This document shows, one piece after another, positions 1 to 7,448 of a stretch of 28,492 nt of DNA (its first letter is position 1; each line of letters starts with the position of its first letter). The notes beneath the pieces are model-generated. The model was not told the DNA's origin. It saw nothing but the letters and a program-made list of their open reading frames with translations, and did not search any database. Source of the DNA: a virus; IMG/VR virus record IMGVR_UViG_3300039037_000066, positions 1 through 28,492 of that record; one strand, written 5' to 3'. The position numbers and the translations under genes are program-made.

Positions 1-132
1 GGTATCAAAGAGAATCCATTACCGTGGTTAGACTGGGTTATCTCAGCAGACAACGTAACTAACTTCTTTGAACAACGAGTAGCTGATTATAGTGCTGGAG
101 GTATGACAGGAGAATGGGGGTGGGCTGAGTAG
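1..132 (+). CDS. Ribonucleotide reductase small (beta) subunit, C-terminal end only
   Basis: Frame 1 is open from the window edge and encodes 43 residues ending in TAG, so the gene continues to the left. The stretch NPLPWLDWVISADNVTNFFEQRV, read in pieces as NPLPW, then NFFEQRV, then ADYSAGG, matches the conserved C-terminus of class I ribonucleotide reductase beta subunits of the type NPfpWm...knFFExRVxeYqxGG. That tail docks onto the large subunit, and the enzyme makes deoxyribonucleotides from ribonucleotides for phage DNA synthesis. The di-iron ligands are upstream of the window and cannot be checked. The next gene starts 22 bp downstream behind its own AAGGAG, consistent with one + strand operon of nucleotide and DNA metabolism. 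The family call rests on this short tail only. Confidence 0.72.
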   Translation, partial: GIKENPLPWLDWVISADNVTNFFEQRVADYSAGGMTGEWGWAE

Positions 133-154
133 CCTTCCTAACAAGGAGAGAATT

Positions 155-373
155 ATGAAACAGTTAGAACTATTCCAAGAACCTGTATTACTTTCTGACT
201 TGATTTATGCTTGTGAACAATACGTAGAAGCAGAAAGAGAGGATATGGTTTATAAACAAGAGTGTTCTTTTAGAGACCACATGTTAGCTAAAGAACAACT
301 TCTTAGTTTTGTGGACACAATTAACCAAGAAGGTATTAACAATGATATAGGTGGAGTGGGATGGGTAAGCTAG
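155..373 (+). CDS. Small protein of unknown function (72 aa)
   Basis: A 72-residue protein starting MKQLELFQEP. An AAGGAGAG ribosome binding site lies about 6 bases before the ATG, so the start is well supported. The protein is mostly helical in character and acidic (many E and D), without Cys pairs, membrane segments or a recognisable domain. It lies directly after the ribonucleotide reductase gene and before the regulatory gap in front of the DNA polymerase, so it is probably the last gene of the nucleotide-metabolism transcript. I do not recognise the family and assign no function. Confidence 0.7.
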   Translation: MKQLELFQEPVLLSDLIYACEQYVEAEREDMVYKQECSFRDHMLAKEQLLSFVDTINQEGINNDIGGVGWVS

Positions 374-433
374 TAATAGCTCTCAGACTTAATACAAAGC
401 TCACCACGCCTACTTCTACTACAGAGGTAGGTC

Positions 434-503
434 AATGTACTACGGTACATTTTAAATAGCTCTATGGACTCCATAGGGCTTATTATATTTAACCCTATAA
501 GGG
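434..503 (+). promoter_or_regulatory. Cluster of three small hairpins upstream of DNA polymerase; candidate promoter region
   Basis: The 147-bp gap between the 72-aa gene and the DNA polymerase holds three short inverted repeats. At 434-451, AATGTAC and GTACATT form a 7-bp stem with a 4-nt loop. At 462-476, CTATGG-ACT-CCATAG forms a 6-bp stem with a 3-nt loop. At 493-503, CCCT-ATA-AGGG forms a 4-bp stem with a 3-nt loop. N4 virion RNA polymerase promoters are known to be hairpins with a 5-7 bp stem and a 3-nt loop. Because this phage encodes a candidate virion RNA polymerase, the second hairpin is a plausible promoter. The sequence ACTCCATAGGGC at 468-479 also resembles the end of a T7-type promoter. 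AATAGCTCT occurs at both 376-384 and 455-463. Promoter function is inferred. Confidence 0.35.
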
Positions 504-520
504 CAATACGGAAAACAATT

Positions 521-2356
521 ATGAAAAGATTAGTAGTAGATATAGAAACAGACGGCTTAAACGCAACTAAACTATGGTGCTTGGTAGCTCAAGATGTAGA
601 AACAGAGGAGCTATATAGTTTCTCTGATGATGATGACTCTCTCGGATCAATAGCAGAGGGTATCAAACTTTGTGAGTCAGCAGATGTATTGATAGCTCAC
701 AATGGTATTGGCTTTGACTTCGCTATAATAGATAAACTATTCGGCACTAAGCTATTAGAAAAGAATATCCATGACACATGGGTAATGTCACAGACACTCC
801 AGTACAAGCGAGGACATAAACATAACCTAGAAGAGTGGGGTTTAAGATTAGGTAATGAGAAGATAGACTTCCATGATTACTCTCAGTACTCCAAGGAACT
901 TCTAAAGTATTGCCAACAAGATGTAAGAGTTAACTTAGATATCTATCGTAAGCTAATGAAAGACTTCTCTAATATCTACAAGCAGAACCCTATGATTCAG
1001 AAGGGTCTCTATGTAGAAATGGAGATTGCTAAGATGAACTATAAGATCAAGAGTGAAGGTTGGAACTTCGATCATGATAAAGCAATACAAACTCAAGCTG
1101 CTTTCACTGAACGTATGTTTCAGATAGAAAGAATCCTAGAGCCTAAACTTGGAACACACACAGTCTACAAAGATAAAGTTCCAAAGACTGCTAAGTTTAA
1201 GAAGGATGGAACCTACAATGCTAACACCTGTCGAATCTTATCAGAGTACTTCGGATATGAAGTGAAACCTGAGGACACTCACTTAATGCCTATAGGTAAA
1301 GAGTTCAGAAGATTCTCAGAGGAACAGATAGAGCTTGGACAGATTGCCTTGGTTAAGGATTGGTTACTTGAGAATGGTTGGAAACCTGATGAGTACACAA
1401 CTAAAAGAGTTAACGGTAAGTGGGTTAACATAGGACCTAAGCTAACAGAGAAGTCTCTAAAGAAATTTGGTAGGGATGGAGAGTTAATCTCTGAGTACTA
1501 CACATTACGTAATAGATTATCTGTAGTAGAAGGTTGGTTGAAGAAGGTTAAAAATGGTAGATTACATGGTAACATGTGGACTATTGGTACTCCTTCTTTC
1601 CGTGCTCGTCATGAAGTTATTGTTAATCTACCTTCTGTTGATTCCACTTATGGTAAACCATTACGTGAAGTCTTTAAAGCAGATGAAGGTGAAGTAGTAG
1701 TAGGTTGTGACTCAGCTGGTAACCAACTACGTGGTCTATGTCACTTCGTAGGGAACCCTGAGTTTACTAATGAGGTTATCTATGGTGACCAACATCAACG
1801 TAATGCAGATGCACTAGGTTGTAGTAGGCCTGTAGCTAAGACTTACTTGTATGCTTACCTGTTTGGTGCTGGTGATCCTAAACTTGGTAAAACTCTAGGT
1901 GCTACTGGTGCTAAAGCTAAGAAGGTTGGTGCTAAATCTAGAGAAGATTTCTCTAAAGGTATCAAGGGATTAAAAGAACTAGGAGATAATATAACTAATG
2001 AATGGAATAGAAACGCTAGTAGACAAGGGGTTGGTTGGTTCAAAGGTATCGATGGTAGACCTGTGTTCTGCGAAAGCGATCACCAATGTCTAAACTATCT
2101 GCTTCAATCTACAGAAGCTATCACTTGTAAGGCAGCTTGTGTGTATGCACTTGAGAAGATTCGTGAGGAAAGCTTAAGAGCTAAACCTCGTATCTGGTAC
2201 CACGATGAGATGGCTTTCACTTGTCACCCTGATGATGCCAAACGTGTAGGAGATATCCTTAGAGAAGCTTATAAGGAAGCACCTAAATGGTTTGGTGTTG
2301 AGTGTATGGACGGAGGTGATCCACAATTTGGAGAAACTTATGCAGCAGTTCACTGA
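521..2356 (+). CDS. Family A DNA polymerase with 3'-5' proofreading domain (T7 gp5-like)
   Basis: Replicative polymerase of 611 aa, using the ATG at 521. An in-frame ATG at 464 would add 19 hydrophobic residues encoded by the hairpin region and lacks a ribosome binding site. Exonuclease motifs are visible: VVDIETDGL (D7, E9), NGIGFDF (D66) and YCQQD (Y130, D134). Polymerase motif A is GCDSAGNQLR (D397, R404), motif B is RPVAKTYLYAYLFGAG (R436, K440, Y444), and motif C is YHDE (H561, D562, E563). The Tyr at position 444 corresponds to E. coli Pol I F762 and T7 Y526. The invariant Glu of motif A is Gln402 here. It is shorter than T7 gp5 (704 aa). It should act with the primase-helicase and exonuclease downstream. 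Expression is likely driven from the hairpin-containing gap just upstream. Confidence 0.95.
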   Translation: MKRLVVDIETDGLNATKLWCLVAQDVETEELYSFSDDDDSLGSIAEGIKLCESADVLIAHNGIGFDFAIIDKLFGTKLLEKNIHDTWVMSQTLQYKRGHKHNLEEWGLRLGNEKIDFHDYSQYSKELLKYCQQDVRVNLDIYRKLMKDFSNIYKQNPMIQKGLYVEMEIAKMNYKIKSEGWNFDHDKAIQTQAAFTERMFQIERILEPKLGTHTVYKDKVPKTAKFKKDGTYNANTCRILSEYFGYEVKPEDTHLMPIGKEFRRFSEEQIELGQIALVKDWLLENGWKPDEYTTKRVNGKWVNIGPKLTEKSLKKFGRDGELISEYYTLRNRLSVVEGWLKKVKNGRLHGNMWTIGTPSFRARHEVIVNLPSVDSTYGKPLREVFKADEGEVVVGCDSAGNQLRGLCHFVGNPEFTNEVIYGDQHQRNADALGCSRPVAKTYLYAYLFGAGDPKLGKTLGATGAKAKKVGAKSREDFSKGIKGLKELGDNITNEWNRNASRQGVGWFKGIDGRPVFCESDHQCLNYLLQSTEAITCKAACVYALEKIREESLRAKPRIWYHDEMAFTCHPDDAKRVGDILREAYKEAPKWFGVECMDGGDPQFGETYAAVH

Positions 2357-2495
2357 TAAAGAATATATCAAAGAGTTAGAAAAAGAAATAGCTAACCTAT
2401 CAACTGAAGTTAAGTTGCAGGTGACTGAAATAAGAAGGTTAAAGACACAACTGAGGAAGACCAAAGATGAATTACATAATCGTAGACGCAGATAG
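2340..2495 (+). CDS. Small coiled-coil protein (51 aa)
   Basis: The ATG at 2340 lies inside the last codons of the DNA polymerase, in another frame, and is preceded by GGAG with 6-base spacing. A longer reading from 2292 has no such site. The 51 residues (MQQFTDKEYIKELEKEIANL onward) show heptad-like hydrophobic spacing (I, L, I, L, V, L, V, I, L) among charged residues and end in four arginines, so a single coiled-coil helix is likely. The 3' end overlaps the exonuclease start at 2467. The nested overlaps suggest translational coupling of polymerase, this protein and exonuclease. A structural or accessory role with the replisome is possible, but the family is not recognised. Confidence 0.6.
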   Translation: MQQFTDKEYIKELEKEIANLSTEVKLQVTEIRRLKTQLRKTKDELHNRRRR

Positions 2496-3357
2496 TATCT
2501 TATTTAAAGCTGCTATAGTATCAAGTAGTCATAGTGAAGTAAGGAGTAATGTAAAGAATACCCTTAAGAAAATCCAAGGTGAGTGCTTTATGGGTGAGAT
2601 GCTTATCGCTGTTAAAGGCAAGGGTAACTATCGGTATGGTGTGTACCCAGAGTACAAGAGTAATCGTAAGGATATAGATAAGGATATCAAAGAGCGTATC
2701 AACTATGCTCATAAGTATATCAGAGAGAAGTTTAATGCTGTTACTGCTGATGGTATGGAAGCTGATGACTTAGTTACTATCTGGGCATGGGAGTGTATGA
2801 AGAAAGACCAACCATTTATCCTAGCTCATATTGACAAGGACTTAGATCAAGTACCTGGGTTACACTATAACTACAACCGTGAGTCTCACTACTCCCTTAG
2901 TGAAGAAGAAGCCTATAGATTCCTATGTAAGCAATGGGTAATGGGAGATTCCACTGATGGTATCCCTGGTCTTAGAGGTTGGGGTCCAAAGAAAGCAGAG
3001 AACTTTGTCAAAGGTATCAGGGTTGAAGACCTTGAGAGTAGGATTAGAAGTCTCTATAAGATGGAAGGGTACGATGATAAGTACTGTGACCAGATGTACC
3101 ACATGGTATATATGTTACAAGAATGGGATGAGTTGTACGAACACGATCCATCTTTAAAACCAAAAGAAGATAAGGAAGAAATTGATGAAGACGAATCATT
3201 GGAATCACGAGATGGAGTTGAATCCAGAGGAGAACTTCGGGTTCATCTACATGGTGACGAATCTCAAGACGAACAAGAGATACATAGGGAAGAAGCAGTA
3301 CAAGCAACACCTGAAGGTAAGAGTACCAGGAAGGAAGAACAGGAAGTCAGTGACTAA
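2467..3357 (+). CDS. 5'-3' exonuclease, FEN family (T7 gp6-like)
   Basis: A 296-aa protein with the acidic metal-binding motifs of FEN/5'-nuclease enzymes: VDADSILF near residue 7, YPEYKSNRK near 58-66, GMEADDLV near 95-102, IDKDLDQVPG near 120-129, and the helix-hairpin-helix-type GDSTDGIPGLRGWGPKKAENF near 160-180. It also matches the T7 gp6 C-terminal pattern MVYMLQEWDELYEHD. It should remove RNA primers and degrade host DNA. GAGGAAG lies before ATG 2467. The conserved domain appears to end near residue 230. The remaining roughly 60 residues are low-complexity and highly charged (E, D, K, R, S), and they are encoded by the same DNA as the start of the GIY-YIG gene in another frame. That tail is probably overprinted and dispensable. 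Confidence 0.9.
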   Translation: MNYIIVDADSILFKAAIVSSSHSEVRSNVKNTLKKIQGECFMGEMLIAVKGKGNYRYGVYPEYKSNRKDIDKDIKERINYAHKYIREKFNAVTADGMEADDLVTIWAWECMKKDQPFILAHIDKDLDQVPGLHYNYNRESHYSLSEEEAYRFLCKQWVMGDSTDGIPGLRGWGPKKAENFVKGIRVEDLESRIRSLYKMEGYDDKYCDQMYHMVYMLQEWDELYEHDPSLKPKEDKEEIDEDESLESRDGVESRGELRVHLHGDESQDEQEIHREEAVQATPEGKSTRKEEQEVSD

Positions 3358-3667
3358 AGATTCTGGTTGGATTAAGTATACTACTTCTAGTAAAGAAGTT
3401 AATGCTGATATCCAAGAGCTAGGTATGGATAACTTCTTGTTTGAGATTATGTACGAATGTAATACCAAGGGATGTCTTAGGTACGCTGAGATACATGAAC
3501 AACATAACTACAACGTACTTACAGCAAGGGATGCTGAAGGAGAACGTGAGTGGTACAACAATGCTATAGGGGATGTTAAGTTTATCCCACCTAAGGATGA
3601 AGCATACGTCCAAGGGGAACATGAATGGACAGACAAGACGGGTAGACAACTATTTACTGAGGAGTAA
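3185..3667 (+). CDS. GIY-YIG family endonuclease (160 aa)
   Basis: The N-terminal region carries GFIYMV, then NKRYIG, the paired GIY and YIG motifs about 11 residues apart, followed by a basic stretch (KVRVPGRKNRKS) and a Glu-containing helix (RYAEIHEQHNYNV) that may supply the metal ligand. The family cuts DNA through a metal-dependent single active site. ATG 3185 is chosen because AAGGA lies 8 bases upstream; TTG 3182 and ATG 3212 are alternatives. It overlaps the exonuclease gene by 173 nt in a different frame. Its position between exonuclease and primase-helicase suggests a stable replication or recombination role, similar to the endonuclease step of T7, more than a free homing element. 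That role is inferred. Confidence 0.75.
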   Translation: MKTNHWNHEMELNPEENFGFIYMVTNLKTNKRYIGKKQYKQHLKVRVPGRKNRKSVTKDSGWIKYTTSSKEVNADIQELGMDNFLFEIMYECNTKGCLRYAEIHEQHNYNVLTARDAEGEREWYNNAIGDVKFIPPKDEAYVQGEHEWTDKTGRQLFTEE

Positions 3668-3673
3668 TTAGAT

Positions 3674-5305
3674 ATGAGGACACATGAAGAATCACCTTTA
3701 GTTTTAAAGTACCAACCCTGTGAAGCTTGTGGTAGTAGTGATGCTAAGTCATATCGTGAAGACGGTAGTGCCTTCTGCTTCGCTTGCTCTACAAACTTTA
3801 GGAGTCAAGGGGAATATATAACAACTGAAGATAACGAGGATAACTTTGATATGATTGAGACTGTTAACAACATTGGTACTTACAAAAGCTACCCACTAAG
3901 TTCACGTAAGATAACTAAGAAGATAGTAGATCACTTCGATGTTAAGATGGAGACCTCACCTGATGGTAAACCAGTAGCACACTTCTACCCTTACACTAAA
4001 GACGGTCAGGTTGTAGCTTACAAGAAGCGTACATTACCTAAAGACTTCTCTGTTGTTGGTAGCTTCAAACACGTAGAGTTGTTTGGTCAGAGTGTTGTAG
4101 GTGGTGGTAAGATGTTGGTAATCACCGAGGGTGAACTAGATGCACTCTCTGTAGCTCAGGCATACCAAGACCACTACGGTAAGGTATACCCTGTAGTATC
4201 TATACCTTCTGCTTCTATGGTCAACTGTATCTTAGACAACAGAGACTTCGTTCGTAAGTTCCAAGAAGTTGTTCTAATGTTAGATCAAGATGAAGCAGGT
4301 AAGGAAGCAACTGAGAAAGCAGCTAAGATTATTGGTGCTGATAAAGTAAAGATCGCTAAGTTCAACCACAAAGATCCTTCAGATCTCTATAAAGCTGATG
4401 GTAAAGACGGAGTAATGCAAGCTATCTGGAATGCACAAGTGTATTGTCCAGCTGGTGTTGTGATGGGTGACCAGGTATGGGAACAGTTCAAGAAGAGACA
4501 GAACGTAAAGTCTGTACCGTATCCTAGTTGTCTAGAAGGTCTCAATGAAAAACTTGGTGGTATCCGTCAAGGTGAGATTACACTATTCACTTCAGGTACT
4601 GGTTCAGGTAAGTCAACGGTTATCAAAGAGATTATCCTAGACTTACTAGAGAACTCTGAGGATAAGATTGGATTGGTATCACTAGAGGAATCTGTAGGTG
4701 ACACTGCAGAGAAGTTCTATTCTATGGAACTAGGTCGTCCTCTACATGGACATCCTCCAGTAACTGATGAGGAACTTAAGAAAGCACATGATAAAGTATT
4801 CGGTAGTAACAGACTGATATTGTTGGACCACCAAGGCTCTGTATCTGATGCTTCTCTCATTGATAAGATCGAGTACCTAGCTTTGATGGGCTGTAAGTAC
4901 CTAGTGTTAGACCACATTACCATTGCTGTATCTGAGGGTAACGAAGGACTGACAGGTAACGAAGCAGTGGATAAGATGATGTCGGACCTACTTAAGATTG
5001 TTAAGAAGCACGATGTATGGTTGGGACTAATCTCTCACTTACGTAAGGCAGCAGGTGGTAAGTCTTTCGAGGAAGGACACCTAGCGTCTATCGATGACAT
5101 CAAAGGTTCTGGTAGTATCAAACAAATCAGTTTCGATATCGTAGCCTTTGCACGTAACCTGATTGCAGAACAAGAAGAAGAACGTAACACTATCAAGTTA
5201 CGAGTACTTAAATCAAGATTTACAGGTAGAACAGGTGATGCTGGTACTGCTTTATACAATCCTTCTAACAGTCGTCTTAAGGCTAGTGGAGGATTTGAAT
5301 ACTAA
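3674..5305 (+). CDS. Bifunctional DNA primase-helicase (T7 gp4-like)
   Basis: A 543-aa protein, close to the 566 aa of T7 gp4. An N-terminal zinc-binding motif has Cys16/Cys19 and Cys35/Cys38. The TOPRIM primase domain shows ITEGELDALS at 150-159 and MLDQDEAGK at 202-210. The RecA-like helicase domain shows Walker A SGTGSGKS at 307-314, SLEES near 336-340 with the catalytic Glu, Walker B YLVLDHI near 409-415, LISHLRK near 452-458, and the arginine-finger segment LKSRFTGRTG near 512-521. It unwinds the fork as a hexamer and makes primers for the polymerase encoded upstream. It ends FEY without the acidic tail that T7 gp4 uses to bind its polymerase, so that contact may differ. The start lies 6 bp after the endonuclease stop. 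Confidence 0.95.
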   Translation: MRTHEESPLVLKYQPCEACGSSDAKSYREDGSAFCFACSTNFRSQGEYITTEDNEDNFDMIETVNNIGTYKSYPLSSRKITKKIVDHFDVKMETSPDGKPVAHFYPYTKDGQVVAYKKRTLPKDFSVVGSFKHVELFGQSVVGGGKMLVITEGELDALSVAQAYQDHYGKVYPVVSIPSASMVNCILDNRDFVRKFQEVVLMLDQDEAGKEATEKAAKIIGADKVKIAKFNHKDPSDLYKADGKDGVMQAIWNAQVYCPAGVVMGDQVWEQFKKRQNVKSVPYPSCLEGLNEKLGGIRQGEITLFTSGTGSGKSTVIKEIILDLLENSEDKIGLVSLEESVGDTAEKFYSMELGRPLHGHPPVTDEELKKAHDKVFGSNRLILLDHQGSVSDASLIDKIEYLALMGCKYLVLDHITIAVSEGNEGLTGNEAVDKMMSDLLKIVKKHDVWLGLISHLRKAAGGKSFEEGHLASIDDIKGSGSIKQISFDIVAFARNLIAEQEEERNTIKLRVLKSRFTGRTGDAGTALYNPSNSRLKASGGFEY

Positions 5306-5319
5306 GAATAGGAGAGTAT

Positions 5320-7440
5320 ATGGGTTTGAGGACAATAGAAGAATATCTTTTAGATAAATTAAATAACATACCAGGGAGACCTGCCTTCGGTGTCAAGCTA
5401 TTAAAAGAATGTCTTGGTGTCGAAGAACATATCCCTGAGTTAGCTTACACAGCATATGATATTCTCACTACCCATGTACTAAGGGGTAAGTCTGGGGATC
5501 TCCCTGGGTCAGCTAAGTTAACTCAGGTGTCTACTAAGATTGGCTCTACAGTATTCTCTAAGCTATTCGATAGTGATCCAGAGTGGAGAGATGTTGTAAG
5601 ACTAGGAGATGTATTCATAGAAGCTTTCTTTAGATGTGGCTACATCAGTCTCCACTACCCTAAGGTTAGGAACTCTTCTTACATTGTAAAGATTACTGAC
5701 AAGTGGTTAGAGGAACTGTGTGAAGTCTCTAATGACTATGAGAGGTATCGTCTTACAGGTACTGTCTTTGAGAAACCAAAAGAGATTGATACCTTAATGC
5801 AAGAGTATCATAGGGAAGGTGTGTTACCTACAAGGTACCCTATAATAAAGAACTGGGACTACACTTACTCTCACTTGTTTCAGAAGATCAAGAAGCTACC
5901 TTGGTTAAGAGCTGCTAATAAACTACAACAAGTTGGTTGGCAGATTAACAAGAGAGTATATGAAGCTGTTATGGACTCTGAGATTACAGAGACTTCTACA
6001 GATGAACTAGAGATTGAAAGAATAGAATCAAAGAAGATGAAGCTAGGGTACGTTAAGGCTAAAGCTACAGCTCTACTTGATAAAACTTTCTACTCTCTAG
6101 TTGACTTTGATTACCGTGGTCGTATCTACTACAGAGAAACTATGTTTAACTTCCAAGCATCAGATTATGAACGAGGGTTGTTCTTGTTTGATGAAGCTAG
6201 GTTAGTTACTGAGAAAGGTAAACGTTGGTTGTATATCCATGCAGCTAACTCCTTCAACATGTCTTACACTAAAGATAAGATACCAGGATGGTGTACTACA
6301 GATTACTCTAAGTATCTTGAGGGTCAAGGACTTAATGATATCTCTGTTGATAAGATGACTCTCAAAGATAGAGAGTTATGGACAGAGAATAACCTTGAGC
6401 TAATCCAAGAAGTCTCTAGTATGAACAAGCTTGTAAACTGTGAGAAACCTGTGGCATTCCTAGCAGTATGTCATGAGATCGTAGAGTACAACACCTTCAA
6501 AGAGTTTGGTATTGACTACCACTCTTCATTACCTATACCTATCGATGGAAGTAACAATGGATGGCAACACTTAGGAGCTATCTCTAAAGATACTAATACT
6601 GGTGAGCTAGTAGGGTTAGTACCTGTGGATATCCAACAAGACTTCTATGTTAAGACTGCAAAGAAACTTATTGAGATAACACACGATGAACATAGATTAG
6701 ATATCCTCAACAAGATGCCGATGAAGAAGATACGTAAAGGTATTTCTAAACGTGGTAGTATGACTAGAGCATACTCTGCGGGGGCACAGAAGATCGCTGA
6801 GAACATGTTCTTGGATCTACGTAAAGAAGGGTACGATGTAGAATATGGAGTTACTGAGAAGGACTGTATGGGATTCTCAAGAGACCTTATCAAAGCTATC
6901 GAAGCTGTATGTCCAGGACCTCTACAGACTATGAAGTTCTTACAGAAGATAGCTGTATCATCCCTTGAACTAGAACAGAATAGTATCCAATGGGTAACAC
7001 CATCAGGGTTCTTTGTTAACTATGAGAACTTCTATACGAGTACTGAGAAAGTTTCAGGAACTATCCTAGGTGTAGGTAAACGTGATAGGGTTAACCATGT
7101 AGGACTTAAGGTATCTGATAAGCCTAACATTAGAGGGTTCGTATCTGGTATCTCCCCTAACTATGTCCACTCCCTTGATGGTAGTCACATGGCAATAGTA
7201 ATAGCAAACTGGGGTGGTCATTTTGGTGCAGTACATGATAGCTTTAGTACACATCCTGATGATGTAGATGAGTTACTACATTTAACTAAGGAGGTATTTA
7301 TTGAGATGTATGATTACAATAATTACTTTAGTAAGATTAAAGGATCATTCATGACTAAGTTCTTTGAAGATACTGAAGAACCAACGTTAGGTATCTTAGA
7401 TATAAATAAAGTGAGGGAGTCTAACTACTTCTTTGCATAG
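5320..7440 (+). CDS. Single-subunit DNA-directed RNA polymerase (T7/N4 RNAP II type)
   Basis: A 706-aa polymerase with the full set of single-subunit motifs: DYRGR at 264-268, motif A DGSNNGWQH from D409, motif B K477-R478 with MTRAYS ending at S486, PNYVHSLDGSH at 613-623, motif C VHDSF with D640, and a C-terminal FFA like the FAFA foot of T7. It is about 180 aa shorter than the T7 enzyme (883 aa), all lost before DYRGR, so the N-terminal promoter-melting domain is reduced. Its length approximates the two N4 RNAP II subunits joined. Motif B differs from T7 (K for R627, S for G640). AATAGGAGAG precedes the ATG. It probably transcribes middle or late phage genes. Sitting in the replication block, it must itself be transcribed by another polymerase. 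Confidence 0.93.
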   Translation: MGLRTIEEYLLDKLNNIPGRPAFGVKLLKECLGVEEHIPELAYTAYDILTTHVLRGKSGDLPGSAKLTQVSTKIGSTVFSKLFDSDPEWRDVVRLGDVFIEAFFRCGYISLHYPKVRNSSYIVKITDKWLEELCEVSNDYERYRLTGTVFEKPKEIDTLMQEYHREGVLPTRYPIIKNWDYTYSHLFQKIKKLPWLRAANKLQQVGWQINKRVYEAVMDSEITETSTDELEIERIESKKMKLGYVKAKATALLDKTFYSLVDFDYRGRIYYRETMFNFQASDYERGLFLFDEARLVTEKGKRWLYIHAANSFNMSYTKDKIPGWCTTDYSKYLEGQGLNDISVDKMTLKDRELWTENNLELIQEVSSMNKLVNCEKPVAFLAVCHEIVEYNTFKEFGIDYHSSLPIPIDGSNNGWQHLGAISKDTNTGELVGLVPVDIQQDFYVKTAKKLIEITHDEHRLDILNKMPMKKIRKGISKRGSMTRAYSAGAQKIAENMFLDLRKEGYDVEYGVTEKDCMGFSRDLIKAIEAVCPGPLQTMKFLQKIAVSSLELEQNSIQWVTPSGFFVNYENFYTSTEKVSGTILGVGKRDRVNHVGLKVSDKPNIRGFVSGISPNYVHSLDGSHMAIVIANWGGHFGAVHDSFSTHPDDVDELLHLTKEVFIEMYDYNNYFSKIKGSFMTKFFEDTEEPTLGILDINKVRESNYFFA

Positions 7441-7448
7441 GGAATAGT

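Noticed and set aside
434-455. AATGTAC hairpin followed by TTTTAAAT read as an intrinsic terminator
   Set aside because: The stem is A-T rich and only 7 bp, and the T run is 4 bases, so termination would be weak. It is kept only as part of the regulatory cluster.
464-520. Earlier in-frame ATG for the DNA polymerase, adding 19 residues
   Set aside because: No ribosome binding site precedes it, it runs through the hairpins at 462-503, and the exonuclease domain starts naturally at the ATG at 521 (MKRLVVDIE).
3044-3310. 88-aa open frame on the - strand
   Set aside because: Antisense to the exonuclease and GIY-YIG genes, in a region already read in two forward frames; no start signal.
3560-3575. 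GCTATAGGGGATG, a strong T7-promoter-like core
   Set aside because: It lies inside the GIY-YIG coding sequence, and the core is short enough to occur several times by chance in this window.
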